A stretch of DNA of 64,000 nucleotides from Ryuthela nishihirai (Eukaryota; Arthropoda; Arachnida; Araneae; Heptathelidae). Numbering within the stretch: position 1 is the first letter of the stretch; every line of letters begins with the position of its first letter. The DNA is taken from the NCBI GenBank assembly GCA_038380435.1, contig JAWZYU010000028.1, positions 28,442,201 to 28,506,200 on the forward strand. The letters run 5' to 3'. Under the pieces are notes generated by a model. That model was not told where the DNA came from. It did not search any database and was given only the letters and a program-made list of their open reading frames with translations. Shown here in pieces: positions 26,901 through 41,900 of this stretch. Position numbers and translations under genes: made by a program.

Positions 26901-29900
26901 ATTTTTCTTATGATTTTTATTTATTTTACGTGTAAACAAACTAAAATAAACAGTTACATACTAATATTTACTCTTAGAAACCTTATGGTCCTGAAAGGGT
27001 TAAGACCGAACTCACCTAACCACTGCCTCAAAAAGAGCTAACACAACGCACCAAGTAGTAACCTGTTAGAACAGTGGCTAGCTACCTAAGCAATATGAAA
27101 TTAAGGCTTGCCTATTCTTCATTCATACCAATGTAGTATTATTGTGAGTTTCTATGTTTATAATGTATATCATCTGTTGATAATTCTTGAGAGTGTCTGG
27201 TTAGGAATAGCTGTAAATATATGCACTATAGTACAAATCGGACACTTCCATGTTAATGAAAACCCACATTCAAAACTCCCTAACTTTGAAAATAAGTTTT
27301 TTTTATGAAAAGGTTCCTAGAGATAAATGGCGATTTCATTCAAATCTGTATAAATATCTATTTTTCCGCAATATTCGTTTAGTATTTAAAGACTGGAAGC
27401 TGAAACATTCAACTATAACTTTTGATACTCATGATGATTTAGTTCAAAATATAAAACACAACTGTTATGACAAATTGTTCACCAACATAAATGTAATATT
27501 TGAAGTTTGTGGAGAGATTTTTTCGGTTTTCATCAGTTTCGAATAAAAAATGTTTGAAAAGAGTGTGAAAGCGGTATCTGCTGTTAAATGTTACAGCTTC
27601 AATAACTCTGTAAATATTAAGTAAAAATTACGGAAATTTGAAATTTAGAAAGATTTCAGCGAGATTTTCAATTTGTCTCTCTCTATAACATATTTCCGTA
27701 ACAAGCTTATGTACCGAGTTAGGAAGTTTCGAATGTAGCTTTCAATAAACATAACATGGAAGTCTGCGGTTGCGTTTTGCAATATGGTAATTTTTCTCTT
27801 TAATGTAGTAATGTAGACTTCAGTAAGCAAATTATTACTCCTATCTTAAAAGATACTTCTTATTTTGAAAAAAAAACGAAAGATTTTGAAGAAAACTTAT
27901 CTTCATTTTTGAGCAACACATCAACAACTTCATCAAACAACAGAAAATCAGAATTTATTTCTAAATTTAATTTTAATGTTTGTGACCTTGTTTTCCAGCT
28001 TAAACTAATATCGACAAATAATGCCTGTGAGAAAACTAGTTTTAACTAAAATTGTAGTGAATACTGGAATTCCTATAGAGAATTCGAGTTTTCTCAAATA
28101 ACTTTCATCATTACTGGCATTGATTAGGTAAAACAAGAAGTAACTGAAATCGGGTTTTAACTGTAACAAATGCATATTTCTGATAAAAGACCATTCAACC
28201 CACTGGTGGCCTAGTGGTTAGCATGCTTTGTTACGGAGAAAGGAAACCTGCGTTCGAATCATGGATAAAACCTGAATTATGTTCTCTTTAGTATATTATA
28301 TTGACAGTCTTCTGTTATACATTTGTTGTTAATTGGGACAGAAGACCTCAGTTAAAACGAATCCCCTTTAAGCGGGGAATTCCCCCCCCCCCCATAAAAA
28401 TAATATAAATAGCGGTTAATATGGACCAGATCATCTGATTCAACATTTTATTGCACTTTTTAAAGACATTACTTTGACTCGCTTACCATAAAATATTGAT
28501 CTATTTATCTTAAAAAATATGACGCAAATTTTACATTATCTTTGTATACCAATGAGTTTGCGTATGTGGATGCGTAAAATATTTTTTATAACGAATCATT
28601 AATTAAACTGCGGAAAGAATTAGCTTTAATAAATTGTTTCAACATATCAATGATTTTAATTATCTTCTCTGCAAAATTAGTGCTGTTGGGCTTCATTGGA
28701 CCGATGGAGGTTGATGTTGGGAGAGAATTAGGCGGTGGAGAGGCAGGACGAAACGGAAGAGATAATCTACAGCCATTTCCTTGTTCCTTTCGGGAAGACG
28801 AGTGAAAATCTTTGTATCCCCGTGAATCGAAGTACTTGCCTAAAGTTCAGATTCCTCCGTGATAGATTTTTGTTTTTCGAACACCCATAGCTCACCTTGA
28901 GTTATGGAAGAACGATCACAGAGATCAGTGGCGGCTCGTCATTAGGGACCAGAGGGGCCTGCCCCAACAATATTTCTGTAATCTATATACTAAAACATTA
29001 AATTCCGAATTGTAATAAATGATAAATATAATATTTTACATGGATATTTGGGGCTCTAAAATATCTTGCTCATTTTATTTCATTTCAATAAGCAATTAGT
29101 GAAGTAATGCGCTCGAAACTGTCTTTCGCGCCTTAATTATAGCGCGAAATATTACGAGAATATTTCCTCCCCTGAATACCCTCATCTGAACTGAATTTTC
29201 GAACCCCATCCGACCCGGAAACAAAATCCTGGGTAACGTACCTGACATAAGCCACAATATATCTATTGATATTTTATTACTTATACATATACATGTTATT
29301 TTCCAATCCATTCGGTGTTCCTCTTTTCACCGAGGACAGAATTACAGTTAGCCAAGGGAATCCGCCGACGTTGCGCACTACCATCTGAGCCATTGCCCCC
29401 CGCCAAGTTGGTTTCTCTGCATACAATATTATGTTATATAAATAATAGTTAATAATAATTATTTATTCCATGCAGGGGTTACAGTAAAGCCAAGGTACAG
29501 GTAATTTTGGATATTAATTTAAACGTTCAATTTAGAAACTCACGAGTCGCTACTGGAGAAGATCACAGAATGGTTCATGACGAAAGTGTGAAATTTGTAA
29601 TGGAAGCTGAAGTAGCAATCCGTGATTCTTTGTTTAGAAGCTAATACGTGTTTTGTTGTGCTCTCCCAAGTAGTCCCGATTTCAAAACTGAGAAAATAAG
29701 AGTATTAGTAGACTGAGAGGTAAAGAAACTTATTTCCTCTCTACTTCCACTACAAACCCGTTAAATATTTCAATACTAACGCTGTGATATAATGCTCAAA
29801 TTTAACGCTGTGAGCGTGAGTGGCAAATATTAGTACCATCAAAGGTGGCGACTTGGCTGCCCGATTACTGATGACAAATGGCGCCAATGGCGAATCAAGA

Positions 29901-32900
29901 AAAATTTCAGGAATGCTTGCATGTCATTTGTTGGAAAAATGGTTAGCTCTTAATGGTCCACTGGTTAAGATGCCCCTGTATGCTTCTGTGATTTCAAATA
30001 ATTTTTTCAAGTCTTTTGTACAGGACGTTTTTCTGTGATAATTTACCAGTAACTGCATTAATCATGTAACAAATATTACTACCATCAAATGTGGCGGCTA
30101 GGCTGCCCGATTCTTGATAACAGATGGCGCCACTGGCGAATCAATAAAAAATTGCAGGAATGCTTATACGTCACTTTGTTGGAAAAATGATTAGCTCTTG
30201 ATGGTCTAGTGGTTAAGCTGCCCGGCATGTTTCTGGGAGATCTGGATTCGAATACCAGTCAGGACAACCAAATGTTTCCAACTAATTATTTCAAACGTTA
30301 AATATTATTTGATAATATGTAAAGCAACGTGTAGCAGTTTTCCCTCCAAAGCAACAGATGATGTTTTGACATAGTACCTATCATGTTCTTATGTTCTAAA
30401 TATTCTTATGTTTGTAAGTTCACCTTATATTGTAAGTATAGTGTACCTGCTATTGTTAACAGGAACATTATAATCCATACTTACAACATAAGCATAAAAC
30501 TAACGAACATCTTTTTACAGGTATTGGGATTGTAACTTTTCCACGTAGCTTCTACACATCACTGGTTGTGTTTTATGCCCTTTCCTTCCGTCTTTGCATA
30601 TCATACCAGCTGTCTTATTTTATTCCATTGCATGTTGTGACATGCCGTTAAACGTATTTGATGTAAAAAAAATCGTTAGAGTTTTTCTCAGCAGTATAGG
30701 GCATCTATTCAAATATCGCTCAAGAATATTTTCGACTTATTTTATAATAAGGAATAATCATTCTTCAGATTGTACTAAGGTTTTTTTTTTTGCACACCAG
30801 GGCCAGATTTATATTTTAAGCTCCCCCCTCCCCAAATACTCACAGCACCAACGCTTCTTTGTGCGCCGTCATTTTCACTTTTCTTCCTTTGCTTTTCTCC
30901 CGTCATTTGCTGGTTTCTCGGTTTATGTGTGTAAGTTAAGACCGTTGTTCCATCATATCTTTAGAAAGCGAAGGCTGAACGTAATAAATTATGTGTCAAA
31001 GGAAAGCTTGCGATGTGGCAGTGTCATAGGCTATCAAAATTTGCCCCATCCTTTCTTCCATTCTGAAAAAGGGGAAATTTGAAAACGATTGTTCCATTAT
31101 ATCTTCCAAAAGCTAAGGCCTAGAGTAAAGAGTTAGTTGACAAATGGAAGCTTGTGATGTAAGGAATCACAGGCGATAAGAATTATATCCTCCATGATTT
31201 CTTCCCCTCCCCTTCCTTCCGTAAGAAATGGAGGCAATATAACAAACAGCAATTAGAATTGGTTGATTTGTCCGTTTGCATTAGCCAAGAGGAGCGTTCC
31301 GCCTTATCTTCTCACATCCTTTGACCAACAGCAACAAGTTATGTATCAAATGAAAGCTTATAACGTGGGAGGCATTAGAGGGTGTAAAAAGTGTATCCCA
31401 ATTTTTTCAATCTCTCTTAGAAAGGGAAAATTTGTCTACCTTTCGAATGCGAGGGCTGAGAGTTATATGTCAAATAAATGCTTGTGAGGTGGGAAGTGTC
31501 ATAAGCTACTTCAAAAAACATGGCGGGGGGTGATTGGGTAACTCCAAAATTTATTTTGTGATTTGGTCCCCGTCGTTCTCAAAATAGTAGGGAAATGTCA
31601 CGGAAATCGATCTCAATGAGTTGTATCATAACGGAGGAAAATTTACTGAATTCAATCTTTACGAGATTCTTATGTGAAATGAAAGCTTGCAACATACAAA
31701 GTAGTATATATAGGGAAGGTAGCAATTTTCCACCCAAAGTGGAGTAAAGATAGGTGTTTTAGTTACAAAGTTCCATACGAAGTTGCCACTAAATATCAAA
31801 AACTAAAATAGGTAAATTAAAAAGCTTAGAAAAAAACTATTTCCTATAAGCCTTAAAATGTAAAAAATGAAAGATATCAGTGATGAAATCACTTATTGAA
31901 TACACATTAACTTCAAAGCACGATAAGGCGCCCAAACTCTCTTACCGACTTAAGAAAAATGCCGGCGCCTATTTGCTTCTGAAGTTCATATGAATTTGCC
32001 AAGGGATTTCATCATTGGTACAGTTTGCTTTTTTTTTCTTTCAGTTTTTAGGAGACGCATATAGGAGAATAGATAATTAAAAAGAAATGTAAAAACTCTC
32101 TTTTTGATTTTAACTCGCAATTTCTGAGTTTATCCGTTTGTGTTTGACAAATGATTGTTCGTATCTTCCAAACTATCCTTTATATCATTCTTCCCAACTA
32201 TCTCCCTATTTCCATCATATCTTCCCAATCCTTTCACCGATCGCAAAATTTTATATGCCAAATGAAAGCGTAACTTGGGGAGTGTGGTAGGCAGTAAAAA
32301 ATGCACTTACATTCTTTTTACCGCCTAAAATAGGTAACTGTTATATGATATGTCGACTATGACTTTCAAATGCAACGACCGAGAGTAACAAGTTATATGT
32401 CAAATGAAAGCCTTGAAACAGCAGCCAACTTTATAAAAAAGTTGTAAACGATTTTTCTATATACCTTCCGAACGTGAGGGATGAATGCAATGAGATATAT
32501 CTAATGAAAGCTCATGACATGTGGAGTGTCGTAGACTACCTCAAGCTTTGTCTCTGTCCTTTCTTCTCCACCTTCCGCCCAAAAAATTGGTTGGAAATTT
32601 CAGACGGATCGATCGCAAGGAGTTACGTCTTAAATGGCAGCATGTGAAATAAAAAATGTTATGGGCTACTTTAAATTATGCTCACTGTTTACCTCCCTTC
32701 AGAAAAAGGGGGGAAGGAAATTAACACGTTTCGATTATAAAGAGTAATATGTCAAATGAAAGCTCAAAACGTGCAGAGGAATATACATTATGTAGCAAAT
32801 TTCTCCCCCAAAGCAGAGGAAGATAGATGTTTCTAATAAGAAAGGTTCCTACAAAGTTGCCACTAAAAAGCAAAAACTAAAATATATTATTATTTTTTTT

Positions 32901-35900
32901 TAATATTGATCTTTCTCCATGCGCCCTAAAAATTAGAAAATAAAAGTAAAACATACACTGTTGAAATCACTTAGTGAATTCATATTAACTTTAAAGAAAG
33001 AATAATAAATAATTACCAACTGAACAAAAATTGCGGAAATTTTCTTTTCAGATCACTGTATATTTAGTGTATGATTTCATCGTTAGTAGGTTTTTTTTTA
33101 CTCTTTAGGATAAAGGTAGAAGATAGTAATACCTTGTAAGATGATAGGTATAGTTAATTTATTTAATTTACATATTTATTCTAATTTACTATCAGAACGT
33201 ATTATAAATTTGTTTCATTTATTTCACAACCAAAAGAAAACTGAAAATGTAATCGAATTGAATGTGGGATTTAGCGAAATATAATTTCGTTGCCAAACTT
33301 CATAAAAATTAATATAATAGGCCAATGCAGTTGACATATCAAAAATTCTTATAAGTCATTGGTGAAATAAACTATCAACGAGATGTCAATAATCTAGCTA
33401 ATGATCTATTGATCTATGAGATAATTGGTTTGTTGACAAATTATTGAGAGCTAAATCAACCAATGACTTATGAGAATCTTCATTGTATCAACTGCACAGG
33501 CCCATTCTCTAAATTTCTTCCATTCAAGCTTCGCCACTAGTAATATATTTTTTAAAACATTCATTGTAAACATACATATATAAATCACGTTGTTCGTTTT
33601 AAATATTTTTCTATTACGTTTTTACTATGTGAATGAACAAATTATATTCTGGCAATACATTAAAACTTCACTTTCCTTTGTCGAGAGGAAGAGTACATTT
33701 TAACCGCTCTTGAAAATTGATCTCGCAAGTAGTTTTTTTATTCTTCTAAAAGTTGAAAAGAATTTTTTTCACTTGAATAAATAAGATGTAGTACTAGAAT
33801 CCTGGCGCTTCTATTAGGTTGGTTCCCCTATGCATGTGCCTAATGTACCTTATAAGAAATCCGGCATTGCTAGATGTCCTTGTACAATGTAATAGTGTAA
33901 ATCATATATGGTGTTAGTAGTGTTTTGATGATTCACAAAAAATATATATTTAAAAAAGGAAGTACAGAAATCATGGGAGGATGTTGCGGACCTATCAAAA
34001 TTCTACCTATATACCAAGAAGAATTATCAGCGCCATTTCTGGGAATAAGTATCCACTGCTATGACGACGAAGGTGAGTTGTTGTCACAAGTTCTGTTTTA
34101 CTTCTTTTGATTAAACACGATTAATACTCTAATAATTATACTGTACTCTGTATTACCGTACTCCGTATATACATTTCTGTGATATATATATTACAGAAAT
34201 AAAATGTATTATATATATATGCCCCACCAATATTTCTGTAATATATATATTACAGAAATATATATATATATCAAAAAACATTAAATTCCGAATTAGAATG
34301 AATAATAAAAATAATATTTTTCATGGATATTCCTTTTCTAAAATATCTTGCCAGTTTTATTTCGTTTCAATAAGCATTTAGTGAGGTAATACACTCGAAA
34401 CTGTCTTGTGTCATCTTAATTTTAAATATGAGATATTACGGGACAAGCTTTAAGTGTGTCCAGAAATTTCCATCATTTACCATACTAGTGTCAATCATTG
34501 GCCGCACTGCCTACAACCGTGTGCAAGTTAAGGTGAAGAGATAGGTAGAGATCATATCACTGATTACAGCACTGATTATTGGAGACTCAGCAGTTATCAA
34601 TATGTGATGGAGGAGGAACCATTACCGGTGCCTTCGGCTAAGTAATATTTTATTATGCAGCAAAATTAGGCATAATTTTACTCATATATACTGCATATAA
34701 TGCGTGTAGGATATCGATTCAGACAGCATTAGTGAGAGTATTACTATGCAGTAGGATATTTGAAGTTGTTTGAATAACGACCATGTGAAAGAATCACCAC
34801 AATATGGCTTCCCAATAAAAACTACTTAAAGCGATATGTACTTGGTTAATGAAGTATTTTAAAAATATTTTGGCGTTATTTTGTGTAACATTGATAGTTT
34901 AGTGTTCGGTAAATTATGTGTTAAGTTTCAGACAATAGCTACCAATAAAACCATGTTGGCTGCTAATTAATACGTTTGCTTGAAGAAGACATTGGCGCTC
35001 CAATCGGTATCATATTGCCTGCTGATCAGAATTTGAGTACTGTTACCTAATTAGAATGTCTGTGATAGAAATTTTAAAGGAAATTTGCCGCTAAAGAAAT
35101 AAACGCTGAATACTGGGTTAAGTAATAGATGAGTCTAAATTTTTAAATTAGGCATCTTGTTATAGCGGTTTTCCTTCTTTTGAACCGTGATTAATCATGT
35201 ATTTCATTTCTTAATATTAATGATTTTCCCGCCCCTATTTGGTTTGGCCATGATCGTTAATTTAACCATCTATCTCGTGATCCACCTTAAAGCAATCAGT
35301 AGCACAGCACCCTACTGGGAAACCAAGCCATCCTCCCACACAAAAGGAGCAACCAGAGGCAGGTATGGCTTTAACAAATACAAAAAAAACATTTATTGTT
35401 AACATTAACACAGTTTCATCCTAATCTCACAATTTTACATCAACTTACATAATTGCTGTAGACTGTCGACATTCAAACGTTGAGCTGGTTACATTAATAC
35501 TCTGCTACTTGCTGACTATATAGTGCTAACATCACTAGATTATCGTGTCCCATGACCGAAAGTCAGGCCTCAAAGCTGCACTACTCACATCGAGGGTTAA
35601 GCGTAGAAGGAGAAAACGTGACTTGCTCCTAAGAGTCTCTGAAGCCAAGTGAACCTTTTCTTATAGTCACTAACTCCGAAGCGTCCTTCTTTCTCGAACA
35701 CACAAAAGGAATAAAAAGTCTTTCCGAGTCCGTGATTGGCTCTCTCAACTCTCTGCTAGTGGGGGATAGAGTGCCGAACGAAAAATGGAAACTTCCAGAG
35801 TCTGCGTCCTTGGCCGCAACCACGTGACTGTCCTTCACGGGACTGTTGTGCCGTGAGCCGGTGGAAGCCCTTTCAGGGTTGACAATCAGAAGGATAGACC

Positions 35901-38900
35901 TGGCGCCAGGCTCCTCTCTCTCAAAGGTGAATCGCTGACGTGTGGGGGCTCTCCTTTGTAGACGTTAGTCCGGATTAAGCTGGCCCGTCAACAGGTAAGT
36001 GGTTCGGCTCTGTTGGGCTGTGCATCAAGGAATGCTCCGCGGAAGATGTGCACTGTGCGGCTTTCCTCTTTGGTAATTCCTCCTGCGTGGCGCCGCTCGT
36101 ACAGCAAGAAAGCCGAAGTCAAATTCACGCAGAACAATCTAATGCTTGTTTACATATTTATATAGTATATATGTAATAAGATGGACCCAACGTCAATCGT
36201 CGAATGTATGTGTGTATTTCATCAGTGTCGTATCAAGTATCGCACAAATGTTGCATTTATATCAAAAGAATTTTTTTAACTTAAATAGTACTAGTTGGTC
36301 AAATTCCTTCCTGTGTTTTGGTGATGCGTTGACATGTAAGCTTATATTAAATTGATTTGTTTAATTTTGTTGCGAAAAGTATTTTTTATCAATTTATTTA
36401 TATTTTGACCATGTGATATTTAATATTGATATTTGATATTTAATTTTTAATATATATTTAATATCAAAGTATTTTTCTCATTATCAATTTATTTCTTTTG
36501 CGTTATACTCTCTAGGGCGGTTAGTTACGCTCCTCTGACCCAAAGCAATTAAGAAAAAGAAAACCTTAAGATAAATTTATAAAATTACCGTTGAACATTT
36601 GCATTAAGATATGCACAATACAGAAACTATATATTATATGACGCAGTTAGATTAAGGACAATTTTTCAAACTCTCATTGGCCGATAAAGCAGAAATCCCT
36701 CAAATTTTACAAATCGAAACTATAACCTTATATTCTTGGGTATAGTTTCCAATATTTACGCAAATTAAATTTATTCTTACATAGGAATTCAAGCAGGCTA
36801 GATACTATAATATTTTATCAGTAATTACAATAGAGATAAAATGCAGTAAAATATGAATCATTTTACACACAACCTTTCATCTTCCATTGTAATACTAATA
36901 CAACTTATATTTAAAATGTGGTAATGTAAGGCAATTCTGTAACTTGTTTAGAATAGCTTACTGATGTTTTCAAGACGGTTTTGCTATGTTTGAAATGTAA
37001 AATGGTGTATTTCAGAAAGGTACACGTAGATGAAAAAAGAACCTGTATGGGTATCATTAGTTATGGAATTTGGAAAATCTTTGAAACAAATTCATTATCG
37101 CCATAGATTTGATGCGTAGTCTACTGATTGTATGTTGTTTTGAAGTTAATTTGGTGCGTGTATATATATATATTGCTCACTAATACAGTTCCTTGAGTAA
37201 AAAAATAAAATGAAACAAAAGGATAGTAGAATCATCTGTTTAAATAATTCACAAAGCCAGAAAGCAAATAAATGTGTATAATATTAAACATTTGTGTCAC
37301 ATATCTATAGGCAGAAACGAAAATATCTATTGGCAAGTTATAAAAATAAAACAAATTCGAAAGCGATTCGAAAACAGTACTATTATATAATGTCTTCCAT
37401 AAAAAACAGTTTTTTTTTCTCTTCAAAGTCGAAAATTTGCTGATGCACAGTAATTAGTACAGGTAAAGAATTATACACGAAAGGTATTTTATAGTCACTT
37501 ACAGATTATCCATAATTGTTTTTGATATTTGATAATTTAAAATAGTTACATTTTTTAAGGATTTGTTTTTTTAACTTTTTCCATTAAAACAATTTATTAC
37601 AGAAAATCTTAATATGGCCTAGTGATTGATTATTTAGTCTCGGTGGTTTCCTTAACTGCCGAAAGGAAGTGTCTTGTTCACGAATTCGCTCATTTGGACT
37701 AGTTGTCTCTGATTGGATTTTTCTGATATGATGTCCCAAGGTAGCTCCTTTCCACACTTGAAACCACCGAGAACAAATGAATCTTTAGGACATTAATAAT
37801 TTTCTGGAATAAATTAGTAGTAGTAGTAGTCTTTATTTCCATTCATATTTTAAAATGATACAATATAACTATTTACAAGATATTTTTAGAAATAATTTGT
37901 ATTCAAAATTTAATATTTTTTTAATTTGTAAAAATTTTGTATTCAAAATTTTAACGTCTTAAAGAGAGATAAAAGAAACAAGAAAAATATTAAAAAATTA
38001 GAAATTAGGAGTAATCTCCCTAATTTTAAAGAATTTTTTTTTCTATGTCCCCAAAATCATAAATCCAATTTTTTTAGCTTTCGTGAAAATGTAGGAAAAA
38101 TTATTTAATCTCTTATGATTTATGGTAAACTGTTGAATATTTTTGGTGCCAAATATATAAAACTTTTTTGGTAATGGTTTTCCTCGGAAGTGGCACAATA
38201 AAATTAATATGTGCACTTGTTCTGTTATTTTGTATTACTACTTTAATGTCATTTTCTCTGTAATGCTTTTTTAAATATAAAATTATATTATAAACATAAA
38301 TTTTTCGTAATGGTAAAATTTGTAGATCATTATAAAAACATTTAACGCTATCATATTTTCTTTTTCTTAATATGCATCTAATCACTTTGTTTTGGATAGT
38401 AACCAATGATATAACTTTACTGTAATACATTCCTCCCCAAGATATTATTTCATAATTCAAATGTGACTTAATTCAAGTATTATATATAAGCTTTAAGAAT
38501 GTGATATTCACAAAATTTGTAATGTAACATAATTTTGGAATTGTTGCATTAATCTTTTTTGCCACATGTTTGATATGTTCATCGCATTTTAACCGACTGT
38601 CTATATAAACTCCCAAGTATCTATAATATTTTACACTCTCAATTACTTTACATGTATAGTGATGATATATCGATATATATCGAAAATCATAATTTTACAC
38701 AGAATGATAAACCAATTTATTTTTCAATTTATCGACTTTATTACGTTTTAAACTGATATATACTTTGTTTTGTCAATATTTAATAATAATTTATTATTTA
38801 AGAGCCATTTTCTAATATTACTCAAGTCTTCATTTATTTCTTGAATTAAATTATTTTCATTGGTAGCCGTATAATCATCAGCGAAAATTATTATTTTTCC

Positions 38901-41900
38901 GTTTAGTTCAAGATTACAAAGATCATTTATAAATATATAAAATAATATTGGTCCGAATACAGAATCCTGTGGAACTCCATATTTTAATTCAATTCCTTTG
39001 CTAAACGATTTACTATTTTTACTCTTTAAGTTCTGTTTTTCAAATATGCTTCCAACATTTTCAATATGTTCCTCGAATTCCAGCCATTTCAAGTTTTTTT
39101 ATCAACAAATTATGCGAAACCGAATCAAACACTTTTTTGATGTCCAAAAATAGCACAACAGTCTTCAGATTACCGTTTATATGTCTGTATACTGTAGAAA
39201 TTTATATGTTTGTATATTGTAGAAGTCAATTGTAATATAGCATTCTCAGAACCTATGTTTTTTCTAAAACCAAACTGGTGTATAGAAAAATAATTATTTC
39301 AATTCAAAAATTTAAAATTCTAATTTTAATTGTTTTTTCGAAAATTTTGGAAAAGACTGATAGCAAAGTTATTGGCCTGTAATTTGCAATATCTAAACGT
39401 TCACCTCCTTTGTATATTGGAACAAAAGTTGAAGTTTTAAAAATTGAAAGGAAGCAACCTAATGATAATGACAAGTTAAAGAGGCAGCATAAAATTTCAT
39501 TTTTTATTTCCTTAAGTGTCTCCACAGAAATTTGATCAGTTCCAGCGTCTTTTCCTACTTTTAACGATGCAATAACTCCAAAAAACTCATTTTCTTATGT
39601 ATAATCAATAAAAATAGAATTTAGAGACATAGTCGACTTATTACTTTCGTTATCAACGTAATCAGGAATTCTCTTTACGAGATCACCAATAATTTCTGTA
39701 TAATAGCTCTTAAACTTATCAGTAACGAACTCTGGATTTTCGTTAAAAGAATAAATATTATTTTTTCCTATTTCTAATGCGGACATTGTATTCTTTTGCT
39801 GCTTACCAGACAAATCATTTATAATTTTCCAATACTATTTAATATTTTTATCATTTTCCAATACTGTTTAATATTTCCATCATTTTCCAAACACTTTTTA
39901 GTGTAATACTTTGATTTTTGCTCTTTAATTAGCTTTAATAGTAAATTCCTCTATTTTCTAAAATAATTATTAAAGTGTGCATCAAAGGGTTGACATTGAA
40001 TTAACTTATATAACTTATTTTTCTTTTTAATAGAAATTATAAGAGCAGTTGTTATCCATGGTTTCACCCACTTTATTCTTTAACTGTATGGTTTCTTTTG
40101 ATGATTTTATCATGTCTTGTAATTGTAATAAAAATAATTAGAATGATGCATTTATATCATTTCCTATTTTATTTCATTCCAGTCTTTAGCCCCCAAAGAT
40201 CATATTAATTTGTCCATATTTATTCTACATTCTGTGGTTAAATGTTTCTGATTTGTATTTAATTCCTAACGAAAGTTTATTCCTATAAAATAATGATCGG
40301 TAATATGAAGTTTACAATATAAGTAGTTAAATTACTTTGGATCGTACCTCTTATAAATGCATGGTCCAAACAAGTTTTTTAGGGCAAAGAGTAAATGCTC
40401 TATGAGTCATTACAGACAACCAATGTAAATTTAGAGATTTTCTTGCATAATAAACCAAATCTAAAACTACGCAATCCTGTACGTACACCAACTCAAATCT
40501 CAAGCGACTGAAATGTCTCTGTTTCATTTCTTAAAATCTCAAATTATATTTAAAACAATTTTATTTTCAGAACAATTAATATTTTTACAGAAAATGTGTT
40601 GGTAGAAGCACCAAATACCTATACAAGAGGCGAGTCGAGGTTCACTACCCCTCTTGTGCAGACTTTCACCAATATTAATAGCAAATTTCTCGTTGCAGTT
40701 CAATAGGTTCTGTGAATCTAACCCCTCCTCCCTCCCACTGCACCTATGCAAGAGTAGAGATAAAAATGGATTTCAATACGAACCGGTTTTGGGATGCACG
40801 GTGGAAATATGCGTGAAATATTTGGGAGCAATACAATATTTTGATAATTTTACTTAATGTTCACCAGATACAATAGGTATGAGAAATTATATAATAAATA
40901 TCATAAAAGAATAATATATATAGGCATATATACCAAGTGAAAAAATGTGTATATAAGTTCTTTTCCAAGCTAATCGATTGGAAACCTTTTGTCACCGAGT
41001 CAGGATTAGCGGAGAAAATCCGCCGACATAACGCACTACCATCAGAGCCATCATCAACCCTGCCTAGTTGGTTTCTCTATATACAGTATATACTGGCTAC
41101 ATTTATTTAGAAACTCACGAGCCGTCACTGACTTATATTTACATATTACACGTTAGAAAAAAATGAGTAAAAGTAAATCTTATGAGAGAAAAATCTTAGT
41201 TACGATCAGAATCGAATCGAGCACCTTTCAATTACAAGTGATAAACGAAATCACTGCGCTAAACTTTCCATGCATTTAAATAACTTAGTATCATTTTAGC
41301 ACTGGGCAAATATTAATACTTCTCTGTGATACTTTAAAAATTATTTTGCGTCCTGAAGTAGTAAGACTGAAATTATATTTACATTAAAGACGTTATTTTT
41401 AATATATATTACACGAGATTAATATTGTAATAGTAATGCATATAGTGTATGAAGGAAATAAATTTTTATTTTTAATTTCATCTGAATACTAAAACATTTA
41501 TAAGTAATTAAACTGATAATAATTCTCTTTTACTTTATCTCTGAGCTACCCTTTTTTGCACACAAAGAGCTAAATATTTGGTCACAACGAGCCAGAGAAT
41601 TTTTGGGAAAGATACTCATTGGCCAGCTATCTGGAAACGGATGTCGAACCATGCAGCATCATGTTCTTTAATGTGGGTTACCTTTTATTTTCTAGTCATA
41701 GCGAGTGATGATATACAGGGTGATTCAAAACTCTTGGGCCAAACTTTAAGGGATGATAGAACACACCTAAACAAGCACTTTTCGTCATTCAATGCATGAT
41801 CGGAACTCAGGCGGTGAAGCGCTAGGGGGCGCTTTCCAGTGAATACTTATAAGCGCTGGTTTTCCCACTCGTCGTCATTTCTACCGTGGATTGCAGAACG

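Noticed and set aside
30594..31082. 162-codon open frame
   Set aside because: It crosses from unique sequence into R1 repeat units; no domain, biased composition.
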